From: Planococcus sp. SK3692
GTDB lineage: Bacteria > Bacillota > Bacilli > Bacillales_A > Planococcaceae
DNA length: 64,000 nt
Reading direction: 5' to 3'
NCBI RefSeq assembly: GCF_028890485.2
Contig: NZ_JARCHV010000001.1
Span: forward strand, 1,030,698-1,094,697
In this document: piece after piece, positions 29,968-39,249 of the stretch
Numbering within the stretch: the first letter of the stretch is position 1
How the letters are laid out: every line of letters begins with the position of its first letter
Translations under genes and position numbers: made by a program
Notes under the pieces: model-generated
What the model saw: only the letters and a program-made list of their open reading frames with translations
Told to the model about the DNA's origin: nothing
Databases searched by the model: none

Positions 29968-31486
29968 TGCGGACTTGGAGCTCCTTTCGATAGCTGCCTG
30001 GAGACATCCCGGTTATGCGCTTAAACACTTTGCAATAATAGCTGTGCTCCGAATAGCCGACCATGCCGCTAATGTTCGAGATGGACACCGTGCTGTTTTC
30101 CAATAGCTCCATTGATTTCTTGATGCGCACTCGGTTCAAGTATTCGCTGAACCCTTCTTTGTGATGCGTGCTGAAATAAGAAGACAGGTACGACGCGTTG
30201 AAATGGAAATGGTTGGCGATTTCCGACAAGCGCAGCGGCTCCGTGTAGTGAAGTTCAATATACTCGAGAATCATCTCGAGATTATTGGATTCGCCTGCTT
30301 TATCCCCCAAATGAATGATTTGCTTCACTTCTTCGAGGAACTCATCGAGCAAGCCCAACGCTTCATTGACATCGGCGGCTTCGTTAATCGTCGAAAAATA
30401 GCGGTATTTTTTCTGTTCGAGTTCTTGCGTGTTGTATTTCATGGCATCCAAAAGCACGACGGTATTGAAGACGATATTGCCTAAAAACGATTTGAACTCA
30501 AAGCTATCGTTGTTGTATCGCCCAGCCAAATACTCGACATGGTTTTCCAGATAGGTGAACGCGGCATTGAACAGCCGGTCCTTGAACATCTCAATGAAGT
30601 GATTCAAATCGAAATTCGCTTGTTTTTCATTTTCCAGCGGCAATTCACCGAAGAGGAACAGCTTGTCTTTTGGCAAATAAAATTCATATTTCTTCATCTT
30701 CGCGCATCCTTCGTCATGCGCTTTCTTTAACTCTTCGATGGCATCGACCGGTTCGCACATCATCCACGCCGCGTCTGGCGAGTGGGCTGCCTGCTGTTTG
30801 ATGGCTTGTTTGATGATTTCCAGCTGCTGCGGATGGAAATTCAGCAACAGCAGCGCATCCGCGTCGCTCGAATTCAAGGTAAGAATCGGCAATTCTTCCA
30901 GCATGGAGCGTTCCAAAGCCGTTTTCAGCTGGAGCGGAGCGGCGTTTTTGCCGCGGATTGCCAGTAAAGCGAAATGGCTGTTCGGCAAAACATCGGATAG
31001 CCCGTCCCGGTCGACAGGCAAATGATACCCTTGAATCACGCCTTCCACTAGCTCTTCTGTGGTCGGTTCCGCTTGCGTCGCCGTAACACAATGCTGCAGG
31101 CCCGGAATGCGGTTCACCACGCGGTTCAAGATTTTCAACAGCTCAGGTCCGTTCAGCTTCGGCTTTAAAATATAATCAGCGACACCGTTTTGGAACATCG
31201 ACCGGACGTATTCGAAATCTTCAAAGCTGCTCAAGACGATAAATTCGGTATTGGGAAACTCCATCTTCCCTTCTTTCACCAAATCGATGCCGTCCATGAT
31301 CGGCATGACGATATCCGTAATGACAATATGCGGCGCAAATTCCGCAATCAATTGCATCGCTTCTTTGCCGTTCGAAGCTTCCCCGACAATTTGAAAGCCT
31401 TCCTGTTCCCAGGCAATATAATTGATGATCCCTTGTCTGATCAACATCTCGTCGTCAACAATTAGGACTTTGCACGCTTCTCCCAT
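29927..31486 (-). CDS. YesN-type response regulator with AraC DNA-binding domain
   Basis: A 519-residue regulator. The receiver domain (about 5-120) has the acidic pair in LIVDDE and the phospho-acceptor Asp in VITDIVMP. A long helical linker follows, then a C-terminal AraC double helix-turn-helix (about 415-515; RLSEIANHFHFNASYLSSYFS and SISNISGMVGYSEHSYYCKVFK). I start at ATG 31486, 8 bases after GGGGG. The frame stays open for 84 more codons upstream but this extension crosses 21-bp motif copies and is not protein-like. It overlaps the kinase gene and should activate the importer operon. Confidence 0.9.
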   Translation of the reverse strand: MGEACKVLIVDDEMLIRQGIINYIAWEQEGFQIVGEASNGKEAMQLIAEFAPHIVITDIVMPIMDGIDLVKEGKMEFPNTEFIVLSSFEDFEYVRSMFQNGVADYILKPKLNGPELLKILNRVVNRIPGLQHCVTATQAEPTTEELVEGVIQGYHLPVDRDGLSDVLPNSHFALLAIRGKNAAPLQLKTALERSMLEELPILTLNSSDADALLLLNFHPQQLEIIKQAIKQQAAHSPDAAWMMCEPVDAIEELKKAHDEGCAKMKKYEFYLPKDKLFLFGELPLENEKQANFDLNHFIEMFKDRLFNAAFTYLENHVEYLAGRYNNDSFEFKSFLGNIVFNTVVLLDAMKYNTQELEQKKYRYFSTINEAADVNEALGLLDEFLEEVKQIIHLGDKAGESNNLEMILEYIELHYTEPLRLSEIANHFHFNASYLSSYFSTHHKEGFSEYLNRVRIKKSMELLENSTVSISNISGMVGYSEHSYYCKVFKRITGMSPGSYRKELQVRNENEGKGLSHLKK

Positions 31487-31672
31487 GATTTTTACCCCCA
31501 TCATATGAAACTCATCGGCACAGTCCGAGCTGCTCCACCGTTTCTCTATCTGCTTGGCACACTCGCCCTGCCCATCCCCGTGGCAATTCTCTGAATTCTT
31601 TTTCTTGTAGATATGGTACCACCTTTTAGGCGAAATGGGATAGTTCCCAGGTTCTGACTTTCGAATGGGAGG

Positions 31673-31758
31673 AATTGTGCCGTACACAGGGACGTTTTCA
31701 TATCCAACCTCACTGTCCACGGGTTTTATGTAGTCCAAATTGTGTCATGCACAGGGAC
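31673..31758 (+). repeat. 21-bp motif, direct pair B (REP-like)
   Basis: Copies at 31673-31693 (three bases off the consensus core) and 31738-31758, starts 65 bp apart. They lie in the 387-bp gap between the divergent response regulator and ade genes; I see no other defined feature in that gap. Confidence 0.85.
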
Positions 31759-31873
31759 AGACCGAGATTTTTTTCCCTTTTTCGCTAGAGCTTGCGCTCA
31801 CTCTGCTGTAAAATAAGGCAAAACTTACATCCGGTTCAACACCCATCGTGCATTCAAAGGAGCGGAATCAGCC

Positions 31874-33628
31874 ATGAAAAAAGCCCAACTGAAAAACAAA
31901 ATTGACGTTGCCAACAAACGGAAAAAAGCAGACCTGGTCATCCGCCATGCCTCAATCGTCAATGTCTTTACGAAAACCTTGACGACCGGAGACGTCGCGA
32001 TCAGCGACGGCGTCATCGTCGGAATCGGCGACTACGAAGGCAACGAGGAAATCGATGCCACCGGCAAGTTCATCGCGCCCGGCTTGATCGACGCCCACGT
32101 CCATATCGAATCATCCATGGTAACGCCTCAACAATTTTCACAAGTCGTGCTGCCGCATGGTGTGACGACGGTCATCACCGACCCGCATGAAATCGCCAAT
32201 GTCAGCGGAACGGCTGGACTTGAATTCATGCTGAAAGATGCAGAGTCGGCCATGCTCGACATTAAAATGATGCTGCCGTCGTGTGTCCCGGCGACGCCTT
32301 TTGAAAATGCAGGCGCACGGCTGTCTGCTGAAGACTTGATTCCTTTTGTCGGGCGCGATTCCGTGCTCGGCTTGGCGGAAGTGATGGACTTTCCTGCGGT
32401 GCTCCAGGGAGACGACGCAATGCTCGATAAACTTCTCCTGAGCCGGCAGATTGATGGCCATGCATCAGGACTCGCCGATAACGATATCAATGTCTACGGC
32501 ACGGCCGGCATTTTGACAGACCATGAATGCGTGACGAAAGAAGAAATGATAGCACGCATCGAACGCGGACTGTACGTCATGCTGCGTGAAGGCTCGGTCG
32601 CAAAAGACCTGCACGCGCTGCTCGAAGGCGTAACCGAACAAAACGCGCAGCGCTGCTTGTTCTGCACCGATGATAAGCATCTTGATGATTTAATCGAAGA
32701 AGGCAGTGTCGATTACAACGTCCGGACGGCGATCCGCTACGGAATCAACCCCATAACCGCCATCTCAATGGCGACCCTCAACGCTGCCCAGTGTTTCGGC
32801 TTGCACCAAAAAGGCGCAATCGCCCCCGGCTACGATGCGGATTTTGTCTTGCTCGATAATCTGGAAGACTTCGCGATTGCGGAAGTTTATAAAGGCGGGC
32901 AACTGGCAGCGAAAGACGGACGCTACGTAGGAGCTGTCCAAGAAGACAGCGACGCTTCCGCTGTGCGGGATACAGTGCGCCTCGCCGATCTGTCTATAGT
33001 AGATCTACAAATTCCAATGGACATCAGCACGACGGCGCACGTCATCGGCATCCAACCAAAAAAATTGATCACGGAGCATTTAATCGAAGAAGTACCTGTC
33101 GCCAATGGCTCGTTTATTTCCAATACAACAAGCGGCCATTTGAAAATCGCCGTCATCGAACGCCACCGGGCGACCGGCAATATCGGACTCGGCATCATCA
33201 AAGGGCTGGGGCTCCAAAACGGCGCCATCGCCACAACCGTCGCGCACGATTCCCACAATATAATCGTGGTTGGGACGAATGATGACGATATGTTAGCAGC
33301 CATCAACGCGCTCCAGCAGCTGCAAGGCGGTTTGGTGGTCGTCCAAAACGGCGAAGTCTTGGCGAGCTTGTCGCTGCCGATCGCCGGATTAATGTCAGGC
33401 GACCCGTTCACCCTTGTTTACGAACAGCTTAAAACGATCGATAAGAGTCTTTTACAGATTGGAGCACCTCCACATTTCAATGCGTTCCTAACTTTATCGT
33501 TCATGTCGCTGCCGGTCATTCCGCATTTGAAACTGACCGACCGGGGATTGTTCGACGTTGCGAGCTTCCGGCATATTTCCGTATCTGTCCCTGTGCATGA
33601 CACAATTCAAATGCCAGAGAACGGCTGA
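31874..33628 (+). CDS. ade: Adenine deaminase
   Basis: A 584-residue amidohydrolase converting adenine to hypoxanthine and ammonia for purine salvage. Metal-site motifs are GLIDAHVHIESS, the TTVITDPHEIANV segment and GHASGL, with LFCTDDKH in the C-terminal part of the barrel. AGGAG lies 10 bases before the ATG. The last 14 or so residues (from VPVHDTIQ) are encoded by a copy of the 21-bp intergenic motif, so the natural C-terminus after FDVASFRHIS has been replaced and the stop codon lies just beyond the repeat. The tail should be tolerated because the fold is complete before it. Confidence 0.93.
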   Translation: MKKAQLKNKIDVANKRKKADLVIRHASIVNVFTKTLTTGDVAISDGVIVGIGDYEGNEEIDATGKFIAPGLIDAHVHIESSMVTPQQFSQVVLPHGVTTVITDPHEIANVSGTAGLEFMLKDAESAMLDIKMMLPSCVPATPFENAGARLSAEDLIPFVGRDSVLGLAEVMDFPAVLQGDDAMLDKLLLSRQIDGHASGLADNDINVYGTAGILTDHECVTKEEMIARIERGLYVMLREGSVAKDLHALLEGVTEQNAQRCLFCTDDKHLDDLIEEGSVDYNVRTAIRYGINPITAISMATLNAAQCFGLHQKGAIAPGYDADFVLLDNLEDFAIAEVYKGGQLAAKDGRYVGAVQEDSDASAVRDTVRLADLSIVDLQIPMDISTTAHVIGIQPKKLITEHLIEEVPVANGSFISNTTSGHLKIAVIERHRATGNIGLGIIKGLGLQNGAIATTVAHDSHNIIVVGTNDDDMLAAINALQQLQGGLVVVQNGEVLASLSLPIAGLMSGDPFTLVYEQLKTIDKSLLQIGAPPHFNAFLTLSFMSLPVIPHLKLTDRGLFDVASFRHISVSVPVHDTIQMPENG

Positions 33629-33694
33629 GAATGTTGATACGGCGGAGTTTTTCTGTTGGATATGTTTGAACTCGTCCCTGTGCACCACACAATT
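33587..33694 (-). repeat. 21-bp motif, direct pair C (REP-like), overlapping the end of ade
   Basis: Minus-strand copies at 33674-33694 and 33587-33607, starts 87 bp apart. The second copy is inside the ade reading frame. It faces pair D (34923-35008), with two AT-rich genes between. Confidence 0.85.
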
Positions 33695-33704
33695 TAAGCA
33701 GAAA

Positions 33705-33748
33705 AACATACAGAACCTCCGAGACTACGGAGGATCTGTATGTTTTTT
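33705..33748. terminator. Bidirectional terminator between ade and the small gene
   Basis: A 17-bp arm pair, AACATACAGAACCTCCG with CGGAGGATCTGTATGTT, holding one mismatch, with T runs on both strands. Confidence 0.88.
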
Positions 33749-33784
33749 AATATTCCACAATTAACTACACAACAGTCTGGTAAC

Positions 33785-34141
33785 TTACGGTCTCAACTCG
33801 TCAACGATACTCTGCAAACCAGTTAAATTTCCTTTTTTAAGTGTAGAGTAATAATTTATATGCTTTTGTGCAGCATCCAATGCATTTACAAAGTGTTGCT
33901 CCCCATAATCTTTCCGAATACTTTCCAACAAAAATCTATTGGTCTCGTTATTGAAAGCCCGCTTATATTCTTCTCCGTCCAACATGGCTAGAAAAATTGT
34001 GATGTATGCTTGTGCAGACCCCTCGGCCATACCTGAAATTCTATTAATCTCGACTTTCCCATCATTTCTCGTCAGTTGTCCTGAAAATACTTTCTTTGCT
34101 ATCGGAAACGCTTTTTTGCTCATCTCCATAGTAATTTTCAT
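33785..34141 (-). CDS. Small protein resembling the helical N-terminal domain of some HNH-type nucleases
   Basis: A 118-residue, all-helical looking protein. I start at ATG 34141, with GGAGGGGAG about 7 bases upstream; the longer frame lacks a site. The pattern of a basic N-terminal helix, then SAQAYITIFLAMLDGEEYKRAFN, then FLLESIRKDYGEQHFVNALDAAQKHINYY resembles, from memory, the domain found ahead of HNH nuclease domains in restriction-like proteins. No nuclease domain is attached here. It is divergent from the GIY-YIG gene, more AT-rich than its surroundings, and the pair lies between two motif pairs. A role as DNA-binding partner or orphan defence piece is speculation. Confidence 0.6.
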   Translation of the reverse strand: MKITMEMSKKAFPIAKKVFSGQLTRNDGKVEINRISGMAEGSAQAYITIFLAMLDGEEYKRAFNNETNRFLLESIRKDYGEQHFVNALDAAQKHINYYSTLKKGNLTGLQSIVDELRP

Positions 34142-34322
34142 TAAAAGACTCCCCTCCATCCTTAAAAACCCAAAAATATATTGATTCGTTTTAACTACCA
34201 TTATTACTAAGTAAATAGTATCATTAATAAGCCGTTAAAATACAAATAAATCCAAATAAAAACAACCTCTTTATTAACATTTTTAAGTTATACAACTACA
34301 TCTCTTAAAAGGAGTATTTTAT

Positions 34323-34841
34323 ATGACCATTACCACGTCTACTTTAATTCAAATTCAATGGGAAGGTTCGTATCAATTAAAAGACTTGCCGAGTTTGGTA
34401 AATGACGAAACTGATTATGGGATTTATCAGATTTACGGAACGCACCCCGTGTATGGAAGTGATGTATTGCTTTATATTGGCAAAGCAGACTATCAAACAT
34501 TGGGTAAACGAATTTCCCAGGAGAATTGGTTGTACACTAATGACTCCAACAACCACAAAATCTACATTGGAAGACTTCATGGGAGCCAACCGCTGAACGA
34601 TGAGATTTGGTCCAAATATATCGATTTAGCAGAGCGTCTATTAATCTACTCACATAAGCCAGCCTATAACGCCAGAAGCATTTCCTCTTTCCCTGAAAAG
34701 GAATTGCAGTTTATACATATCTTGAACTGGGGTGATCATCGGTCCTTATTGCCGGAAGTTTCGGGGTTGCGATGGACAGCTAAGTTAGATGATGTGGAGT
34801 ATGAAATGTTCAAGTTGCAGGATGAAGAAGCTTCTATTTGA
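34323..34841 (+). CDS. Stand-alone GIY-YIG nuclease domain protein
   Basis: A 172-residue protein with a GIY-YIG fold: GIY at 33-35, YIG at 51-53 (LLYIGKA), a conserved Arg at 63, the catalytic Glu at 104 in LAERLLIYS and Asn 116 in KPAYN. All key catalytic positions are present, so it may be an active endonuclease. AAAGGAG lies about 8 bases before the ATG. It has no intron or homing context. It is divergent from the 118-residue gene with a shared AT-rich promoter gap (34142-34322). Candidate roles are restriction or DNA repair; the sequence does not decide. Base composition is lower in GC than the flanking ade and glcT. Confidence 0.75.
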   Translation: MTITTSTLIQIQWEGSYQLKDLPSLVNDETDYGIYQIYGTHPVYGSDVLLYIGKADYQTLGKRISQENWLYTNDSNNHKIYIGRLHGSQPLNDEIWSKYIDLAERLLIYSHKPAYNARSISSFPEKELQFIHILNWGDHRSLLPEVSGLRWTAKLDDVEYEMFKLQDEEASI

Positions 34842-34922
34842 AAACAACTCTTCGAACAATAGAACAAGAATATGAAGAATACTCCTCATATCTCGTAGCA
34901 TTCTTCATGCATTTCCCACTCG

Positions 34923-35008
34923 AATTGTGTCATGCACAGGGACGATTCCGCACCCAAACCCACTCCTACCGCCATCCTCCTCGCCTGAATTGTGCCTTGC
35001 ACAGGGAC
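34923..35008 (+). repeat. 21-bp motif, direct pair D (REP-like)
   Basis: Copies at 34923-34943 and 34988-35008, starts 65 bp apart, in the gap between the GIY-YIG gene and glcT. It mirrors pair C in orientation. Confidence 0.85.
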
Positions 35009-35112
35009 ACCCTACATTCCCTCACGCCCCGAACTTGTTTTTTCTCCCCCATTTCCTGTATAACTTGAATTATGCTTAATACATCGAGGCGTTTTTTTGA
35101 ACGGAGGATATC

Positions 35113-35955
35113 ATGGAACAACTATTGACCATCGAGAAAGTATTGAACAACAATGTCGTGATCGCCCGCCATGATGCCTATAAGGAAGTCGTCTTGATCG
35201 GGAACGGCCTGGGCTTCAATCGCAAAAAAGGAGACGTCATTTCGTTTGGCCATGCTGATAAGACTTTCCTATTAAAAGACGAAGTGGAAAAGGAACAATA
35301 CGTTAATTTGATCCCTCATATTGATGAAGACTTGATTGCGTTTATCAATGATCAGCTCTTATATATTGAAGATCAGATGGGTGCCAAGTTAAATGAACAC
35401 ATCCATGTGGCGTTGACGGACCATTTATCGTTTGCCATCAAGCGCATCCAGCAAAATATGCAGTTCTCGAATTCGTTCTTGTTTGAAATCGAGTCTTTGT
35501 ATCCGAAAGAATACCAAGTGGCAAAAGGCGTCGTAAAAGCTTTCAAGAATGAAATGGATGTTGTCTTTCCAGAAGGCGAAATTGGCTTTATCGCGCTTCA
35601 TATCCACAGTGCCGTGACCGACAAGTCCTTGCGTGACATCAATCGCAACCATTCACTCATCTCGCGCCTCACGGAACTGATTGAAGACGGTCTCAATATC
35701 GATTTGACCAAAGACAATGTCAATTACCATCGCCTCATCCAGCATTTGCACCGGGCAATCGACCGCATCCATCAAGGCGAATCATTGGGAGATGAAAATA
35801 AACTTGAAGCACTCTTGAAAGCCGAATACCCCGTGTGCTATAATCTGGCTTGGAAGCTCATTAAAGTAATGCAAAACCAATTAAAAAAGCCTGTCGACGA
35901 AGCGGAAGTGCTTTATCTGACGATTCATCTGCAGCGCTTGACCCATACAAACTGA
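35113..35955 (+). CDS. glcT: BglG-family transcriptional antiterminator of ptsG
   Basis: A 280-residue antiterminator: an N-terminal RNA-binding CAT domain (1-58; VLNNNVVIARHDAYKEVVLIGNGLGF), then PRD1 (about 65-170) and PRD2 (about 172-280) with regulatory His residues in ALTDHLSFAI, ALHIHSA and LTIHLQRL. GGAGG lies 7 bases before the ATG. It sits directly upstream of ptsG with an RNA antiterminator/terminator between, the same order as B. subtilis glcT-ptsG. In low glucose it is inactivated by EII phosphorylation; with glucose it binds the leader and allows ptsG transcription. Confidence 0.92.
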   Translation: MEQLLTIEKVLNNNVVIARHDAYKEVVLIGNGLGFNRKKGDVISFGHADKTFLLKDEVEKEQYVNLIPHIDEDLIAFINDQLLYIEDQMGAKLNEHIHVALTDHLSFAIKRIQQNMQFSNSFLFEIESLYPKEYQVAKGVVKAFKNEMDVVFPEGEIGFIALHIHSAVTDKSLRDINRNHSLISRLTELIEDGLNIDLTKDNVNYHRLIQHLHRAIDRIHQGESLGDENKLEALLKAEYPVCYNLAWKLIKVMQNQLKKPVDEAEVLYLTIHLQRLTHTN

Positions 35956-35960
35956 TTCAT

Positions 35961-35990
35961 ACGTGTTACTGATTCGATCAGGCATGAGTA
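35961..35990 (+). promoter_or_regulatory. GlcT-type RNA antiterminator (RAT) in the ptsG leader
   Basis: GTGTTACTGATTCGATCAGG and the following CATGAGT match the known ptsG RAT form. Its 3' part is also the 5' arm of the terminator at 35980-36063, so the two folds exclude each other. Confidence 0.85.
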
Positions 35991-36063
35991 TGAAAAGGTA
36001 CAACGGTTAATCTAGGGGAATTCTCCCTTTTTTACCGATGCCTTTTCCGCTCATGCCTTTTTT
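35980..36063 (+). terminator. Conditional terminator of the ptsG leader
   Basis: AGGCATGAG plus AAAAGG pairs with CCTTTT plus CTCATGCCT, followed by T6. GlcT binding to the overlapping RAT prevents its formation. Confidence 0.85.
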
Positions 36064-36140
36064 GTATGCTTTTGCTTCCGCCACATACGCTCCATCCCGT
36101 TTGATCCGCATTCATTTTTACCAATAAAGGAGGAAATTTT

Positions 36141-38198
36141 ATGTCTACTAATGTATTCGGTACATTGCAAAAAGTCGGGAAGGCATTGATGCTGCCTGTC
36201 GCACTCTTGCCCGCAGCCGGAATTTTGCTGGCATTCGGCACAAGCTTTTCACAAGACACATTTGTGGAAGCGGTACCATTCTTCGGCACCCCATGGGTCC
36301 AGTCATTGCTCTTCATCATGGCGGAAGCCGGCGGTGTCGTCTTTGACAACTTACCACTGCTCTTTGCGGTCGGCGTCGCGATCGGCTTAGCCGGTGGTGA
36401 CGGCGTCGCAGGCCTTGCCGCGATCATCGGCTATTTGATCATGAATGTCACGATGAAAGCAGTCGGCGGCATCACAGAAGAGTTGGCCACTTCAGACCCT
36501 GCGTACGCCATGGTCCTCGGGATTCCGACCTTGCAGACCGGCGTCTTCGGCGGGATCATCGTCGGGATATTAGCCGCGGCGATGTACAATAAATTCTATA
36601 ATATTAACTTGCCGCAATTTCTTGGCTTCTTCGCTGGCAAGCGCTTTGTTCCGATTATTACAGCATTCTCGGCACTGTTTCTCGGTGTTGCGATGTACCT
36701 CGTCTGGCCTTTTGCACAGAACGGCCTGAACACACTTTCTTATTTCATCCTAGACACAAACCGCACACTTGCGGCGTTCGTCTTCGGTCTTGTGGAACGC
36801 TCATTGATTCCGTTCGGTCTTCACCACATTTTCTATTCACCGTTCTGGTTTGAGTTCGGCACGTATACGAATGTGGCTGGCGAAATCATCCGCGGCGACC
36901 AGCGCATCTTTATTGAGCAACTGCGCGACGGAGTCGACTTTACGGCCGGCACGTTCATGACCGGGAAATATCCGTTTATGATGTTCGGCCTTCCAGCTGC
37001 GGCACTTGCGATCTACCACTGCGCACGCCCTGAACGCAAGAAAGTGGTCGGCGGCATTATGGGTTCAGCTGCCCTTACTTCATTTTTGACAGGGATCACG
37101 GAACCGCTTGAATTCGCATTCCTTTTTGTCGCACCTGTGTTGTTCGGGATCCACGCAGTGTTCGCTGGACTGTCCTTCATGATTATGCATTTACTCGATG
37201 TTAAAATCGGCATGACTTTCTCCGGCGGCCTCATCGACTTCTTGCTGTTTGGCGTCATGCCCGGAAGAACGGAATGGTTCTGGGTTATCGTCGTGGGACT
37301 GTTCTTCGCCGTCATTTACTATTTCGGCTTCCGCTTCGCCATCACGAAATTCAATTTGATGACGCCAGGACGTGAAGACGAAGAAGCTGATGAAGACAGC
37401 GACGAAGCTGTCGGCGAATTGCCTTATGAAATCCTGCAAGCAATGGGCGGACAACAAAACATCACCCACTTGGATGCTTGTATCACCCGCCTGCGCGTCA
37501 GTGTAGAAGACAAGAGCGCAGTCGATAAGAATAAATTGAAAAAACTCGGCGCTTCCGGTGTCATGGAAGTCGGCAATAACATCCAAGCGATCTTCGGGCC
37601 AGTGTCTGATAATCTGCGCGGGCAAATGCAAGATATCATCAACGGCAAAACGCCGCGTACGAAACAAGATGTATCAAAAATTATCGATCAGGCGAAAGAC
37701 GCTGGAGATGCACCGGTACGCCTCGGCATGGTTGATTTCGGCATCCCGATCACAGGCGATCTCCTGCCAATCACCGATGTACCAGACCAGGTCTTTTCCG
37801 GCAGAATGGTCGGCGACGGCTTTGCGATCAAACCGTCTGAAGGCAAAGTCTACTCGCCAGTGAACGGAGAAGTCGTCACGCTATTCCCGACTAAACACGC
37901 CATTGGCTTGAAAGCAGACGACGGCACTGAAATGCTGATCCACATCGGCATCGACACTGTCCATCTAAAAGGTGAAGGTTTCACTGCCCATGTTGAGCAA
38001 GGCGACCTCGTCGAACAAGGACAATTATTGATGGAAATGGACCTTGACTATATCGGTCAACATGCACCGTCCATCATCACGCCTGTTGTCTTCACGAGCC
38101 TCCAAGAAGGACAGCAAGTGAAGACCAACACAGCAGGCCGAGTGTCCGCGAATACGAAAGACCTGATTGAAATTACTGGCGGGAATGAAGAAGTGTAA
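36141..38198 (+). CDS. ptsG: PTS glucose-specific transporter EIICBA
   Basis: A 685-residue glucose permease with domain order C-B-A. EIIC (about 1-410) carries the membrane helices and the [10 protein letters not shown] glucose-binding motif. EIIB (about 430-510) has the phospho-Cys C447 in [14 protein letters not shown] (about 540-685) has the phospho-His H601 in [12 protein letters not shown]. It takes up glucose with phosphorylation at C6 using HPr-P. A linker rich in Glu/Asp joins C and B. AGGAGG lies before the ATG. Transcription is controlled by GlcT through the leader. Confidence 0.95.
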   Translation: MSTNVFGTLQKVGKALMLPVALLPAAGILLAFGTSFSQDTFVEAVPFFGTPWVQSLLFIMAEAGGVVFDNLPLLFAVGVAIGLAGGDGVAGLAAIIGYLIMNVTMKAVGGITEELATSDPAYAMVLGIPTLQTGVFGGIIVGILAAAMYNKFYNINLPQFLGFFAGKRFVPIITAFSALFLGVAMYLVWPFAQNGLNTLSYFILDTNRTLAAFVFGLVERSLIPFGLHHIFYSPFWFEFGTYTNVAGEIIRGDQRIFIEQLRDGVDFTAGTFMTGKYPFMMFGLPAAALAIYHCARPERKKVVGGIMGSAALTSFLTGITEPLEFAFLFVAPVLFGIHAVFAGLSFMIMHLLDVKIGMTFSGGLIDFLLFGVMPGRTEWFWVIVVGLFFAVIYYFGFRFAITKFNLMTPGREDEEADEDSDEAVGELPYEILQAMGGQQNITHLDACITRLRVSVEDKSAVDKNKLKKLGASGVMEVGNNIQAIFGPVSDNLRGQMQDIINGKTPRTKQDVSKIIDQAKDAGDAPVRLGMVDFGIPITGDLLPITDVPDQVFSGRMVGDGFAIKPSEGKVYSPVNGEVVTLFPTKHAIGLKADDGTEMLIHIGIDTVHLKGEGFTAHVEQGDLVEQGQLLMEMDLDYIGQHAPSIITPVVFTSLQEGQQVKTNTAGRVSANTKDLIEITGGNEEV

Positions 38199-38219
38199 AA
38201 GCTCCTTCCTTACCAGCTT

Positions 38220-38266
38220 CAAACCCGGATCCGTGCGAATTTCTTCGCTTCGGACCGGGTTTTCTT
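38220..38266 (+). terminator. Terminator of ptsG
   Basis: AAACCCGGATCCG pairs with CGGACCGGGTTT (one bulge), followed by a T-rich tail. Confidence 0.85.
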
Positions 38267-38297
38267 TAAAATCGCAATATCTTGGAGGAATGAGCCG

Positions 38298-39089
38298 ATG
38301 AAATTACTGACCTTGAATTGCCATGCCTGGCACGAAGAAAACCAAATGGACAAGATCCGCCATTTGGCAGAGGCCATCGCCGAAAAACAATACGACGTCA
38401 TCGCCTTGCAGGAAGTTAACCAGTCGATTGACGAGGAAGCAGAAAATATCGTGAAGCACGACAATTACGCACTCGTTCTACTTCAGGAATTGGAACAATT
38501 AGGGGTCACCGGATACTCGCTCGTATGGGACTTCTCCCATCTCGTCTACGGGCGCTTTGAAGAAGGGCTGGTGATCTTGACGCGCCACCCAGTCGCCGAG
38601 GAGCACAGCTTCTTCGTCAGCCAAAGCACGGATATGCATTCCCCGAAAACGCGGAAAATTGTCGGTGCGACCATCCATTACGAGGACCAGCCCTTCACAT
38701 TCTACTCCTGCCATACCGGCTGGTGGCACGACACAGTAGAGCCGTTCAAATACCAAGCCGACCAGCTGCTTGGGCAAATGAAAAAAGACGCCCATGCCTT
38801 CTTGATGGGTGACTTCAATAACGACGCATCGCTCGAACAGCAAGGCTATGCTTACTTATTGGAAAATGGGCTGCACGACACGTACACATTGGCTGAGGAA
38901 AAAGACGCCGGCATCACCGTCAAAGGCAAAATCGCTGGCTGGAGCGACAACAAGCAAGACCTGCGCATCGACTTGATCCTCTCCACCGAACCCGTCACCG
39001 TCAAATCGTCGAAAGTCATATTCAACGGCGAGCACAAGCCGCTGGTGTCAGATCATTTCGGGGTGGAAGTGCATGTAGAACTGAATTAG
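38298..39089 (+). CDS. Endonuclease/exonuclease/phosphatase-family hydrolase
   Basis: A 263-residue EEP-fold protein. Metal-binding and catalytic motifs are NCHAWHEEN, ALQEVNQ (metal Glu), CHTGWWHD (catalytic His region), LMGDFNNDA (Asp-Asn pair) and SDHFGVEV (Asp-His pair at the end). No signal peptide is present. Family members cleave phosphodiesters in nucleic acids, phospholipids or small molecules; the SGWW-like insertion resembles sphingomyelinase-type members, but the substrate cannot be read. GGAGG lies 8 bases before ATG. It stands alone between two terminators. Confidence 0.85.
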   Translation: MKLLTLNCHAWHEENQMDKIRHLAEAIAEKQYDVIALQEVNQSIDEEAENIVKHDNYALVLLQELEQLGVTGYSLVWDFSHLVYGRFEEGLVILTRHPVAEEHSFFVSQSTDMHSPKTRKIVGATIHYEDQPFTFYSCHTGWWHDTVEPFKYQADQLLGQMKKDAHAFLMGDFNNDASLEQQGYAYLLENGLHDTYTLAEEKDAGITVKGKIAGWSDNKQDLRIDLILSTEPVTVKSSKVIFNGEHKPLVSDHFGVEVHVELN

Positions 39090-39186
39090 CGAAGAGTCAG
39101 CTGAACTAATTCAGTTGCAACGCATTTACGCAGTCAATGTGTAAGCAATGGTTTTATGTGATGCTCGAACTCAAATAACTAGACAA

Positions 39187-39236
39187 AGAAAACCGCTCTT
39201 CCCCCACATATGCTGGACGGGAAAAGCGGTTTTTTA
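39187..39236. terminator. Bidirectional terminator
   Basis: AAAACCGCTCTTCCC pairs with GGGAAAAGCGGTTTT; T6 on plus. It serves the EEP gene (plus) and the facing oxidoreductase (minus). Confidence 0.85.
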
Positions 39237-39249
39237 GTTGGTCATTTCA

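Noticed and set aside
31487..31738. 84-codon N-terminal extension of the response regulator frame
   Set aside because: It crosses both copies of motif pair B, is not receiver-domain-like, and a good ribosome site lies before the internal ATG at 31486.
34323..34841. GIY-YIG gene as an intron homing endonuclease
   Set aside because: No group I intron features or split host gene surround it; it has its own ribosome site and promoter gap.
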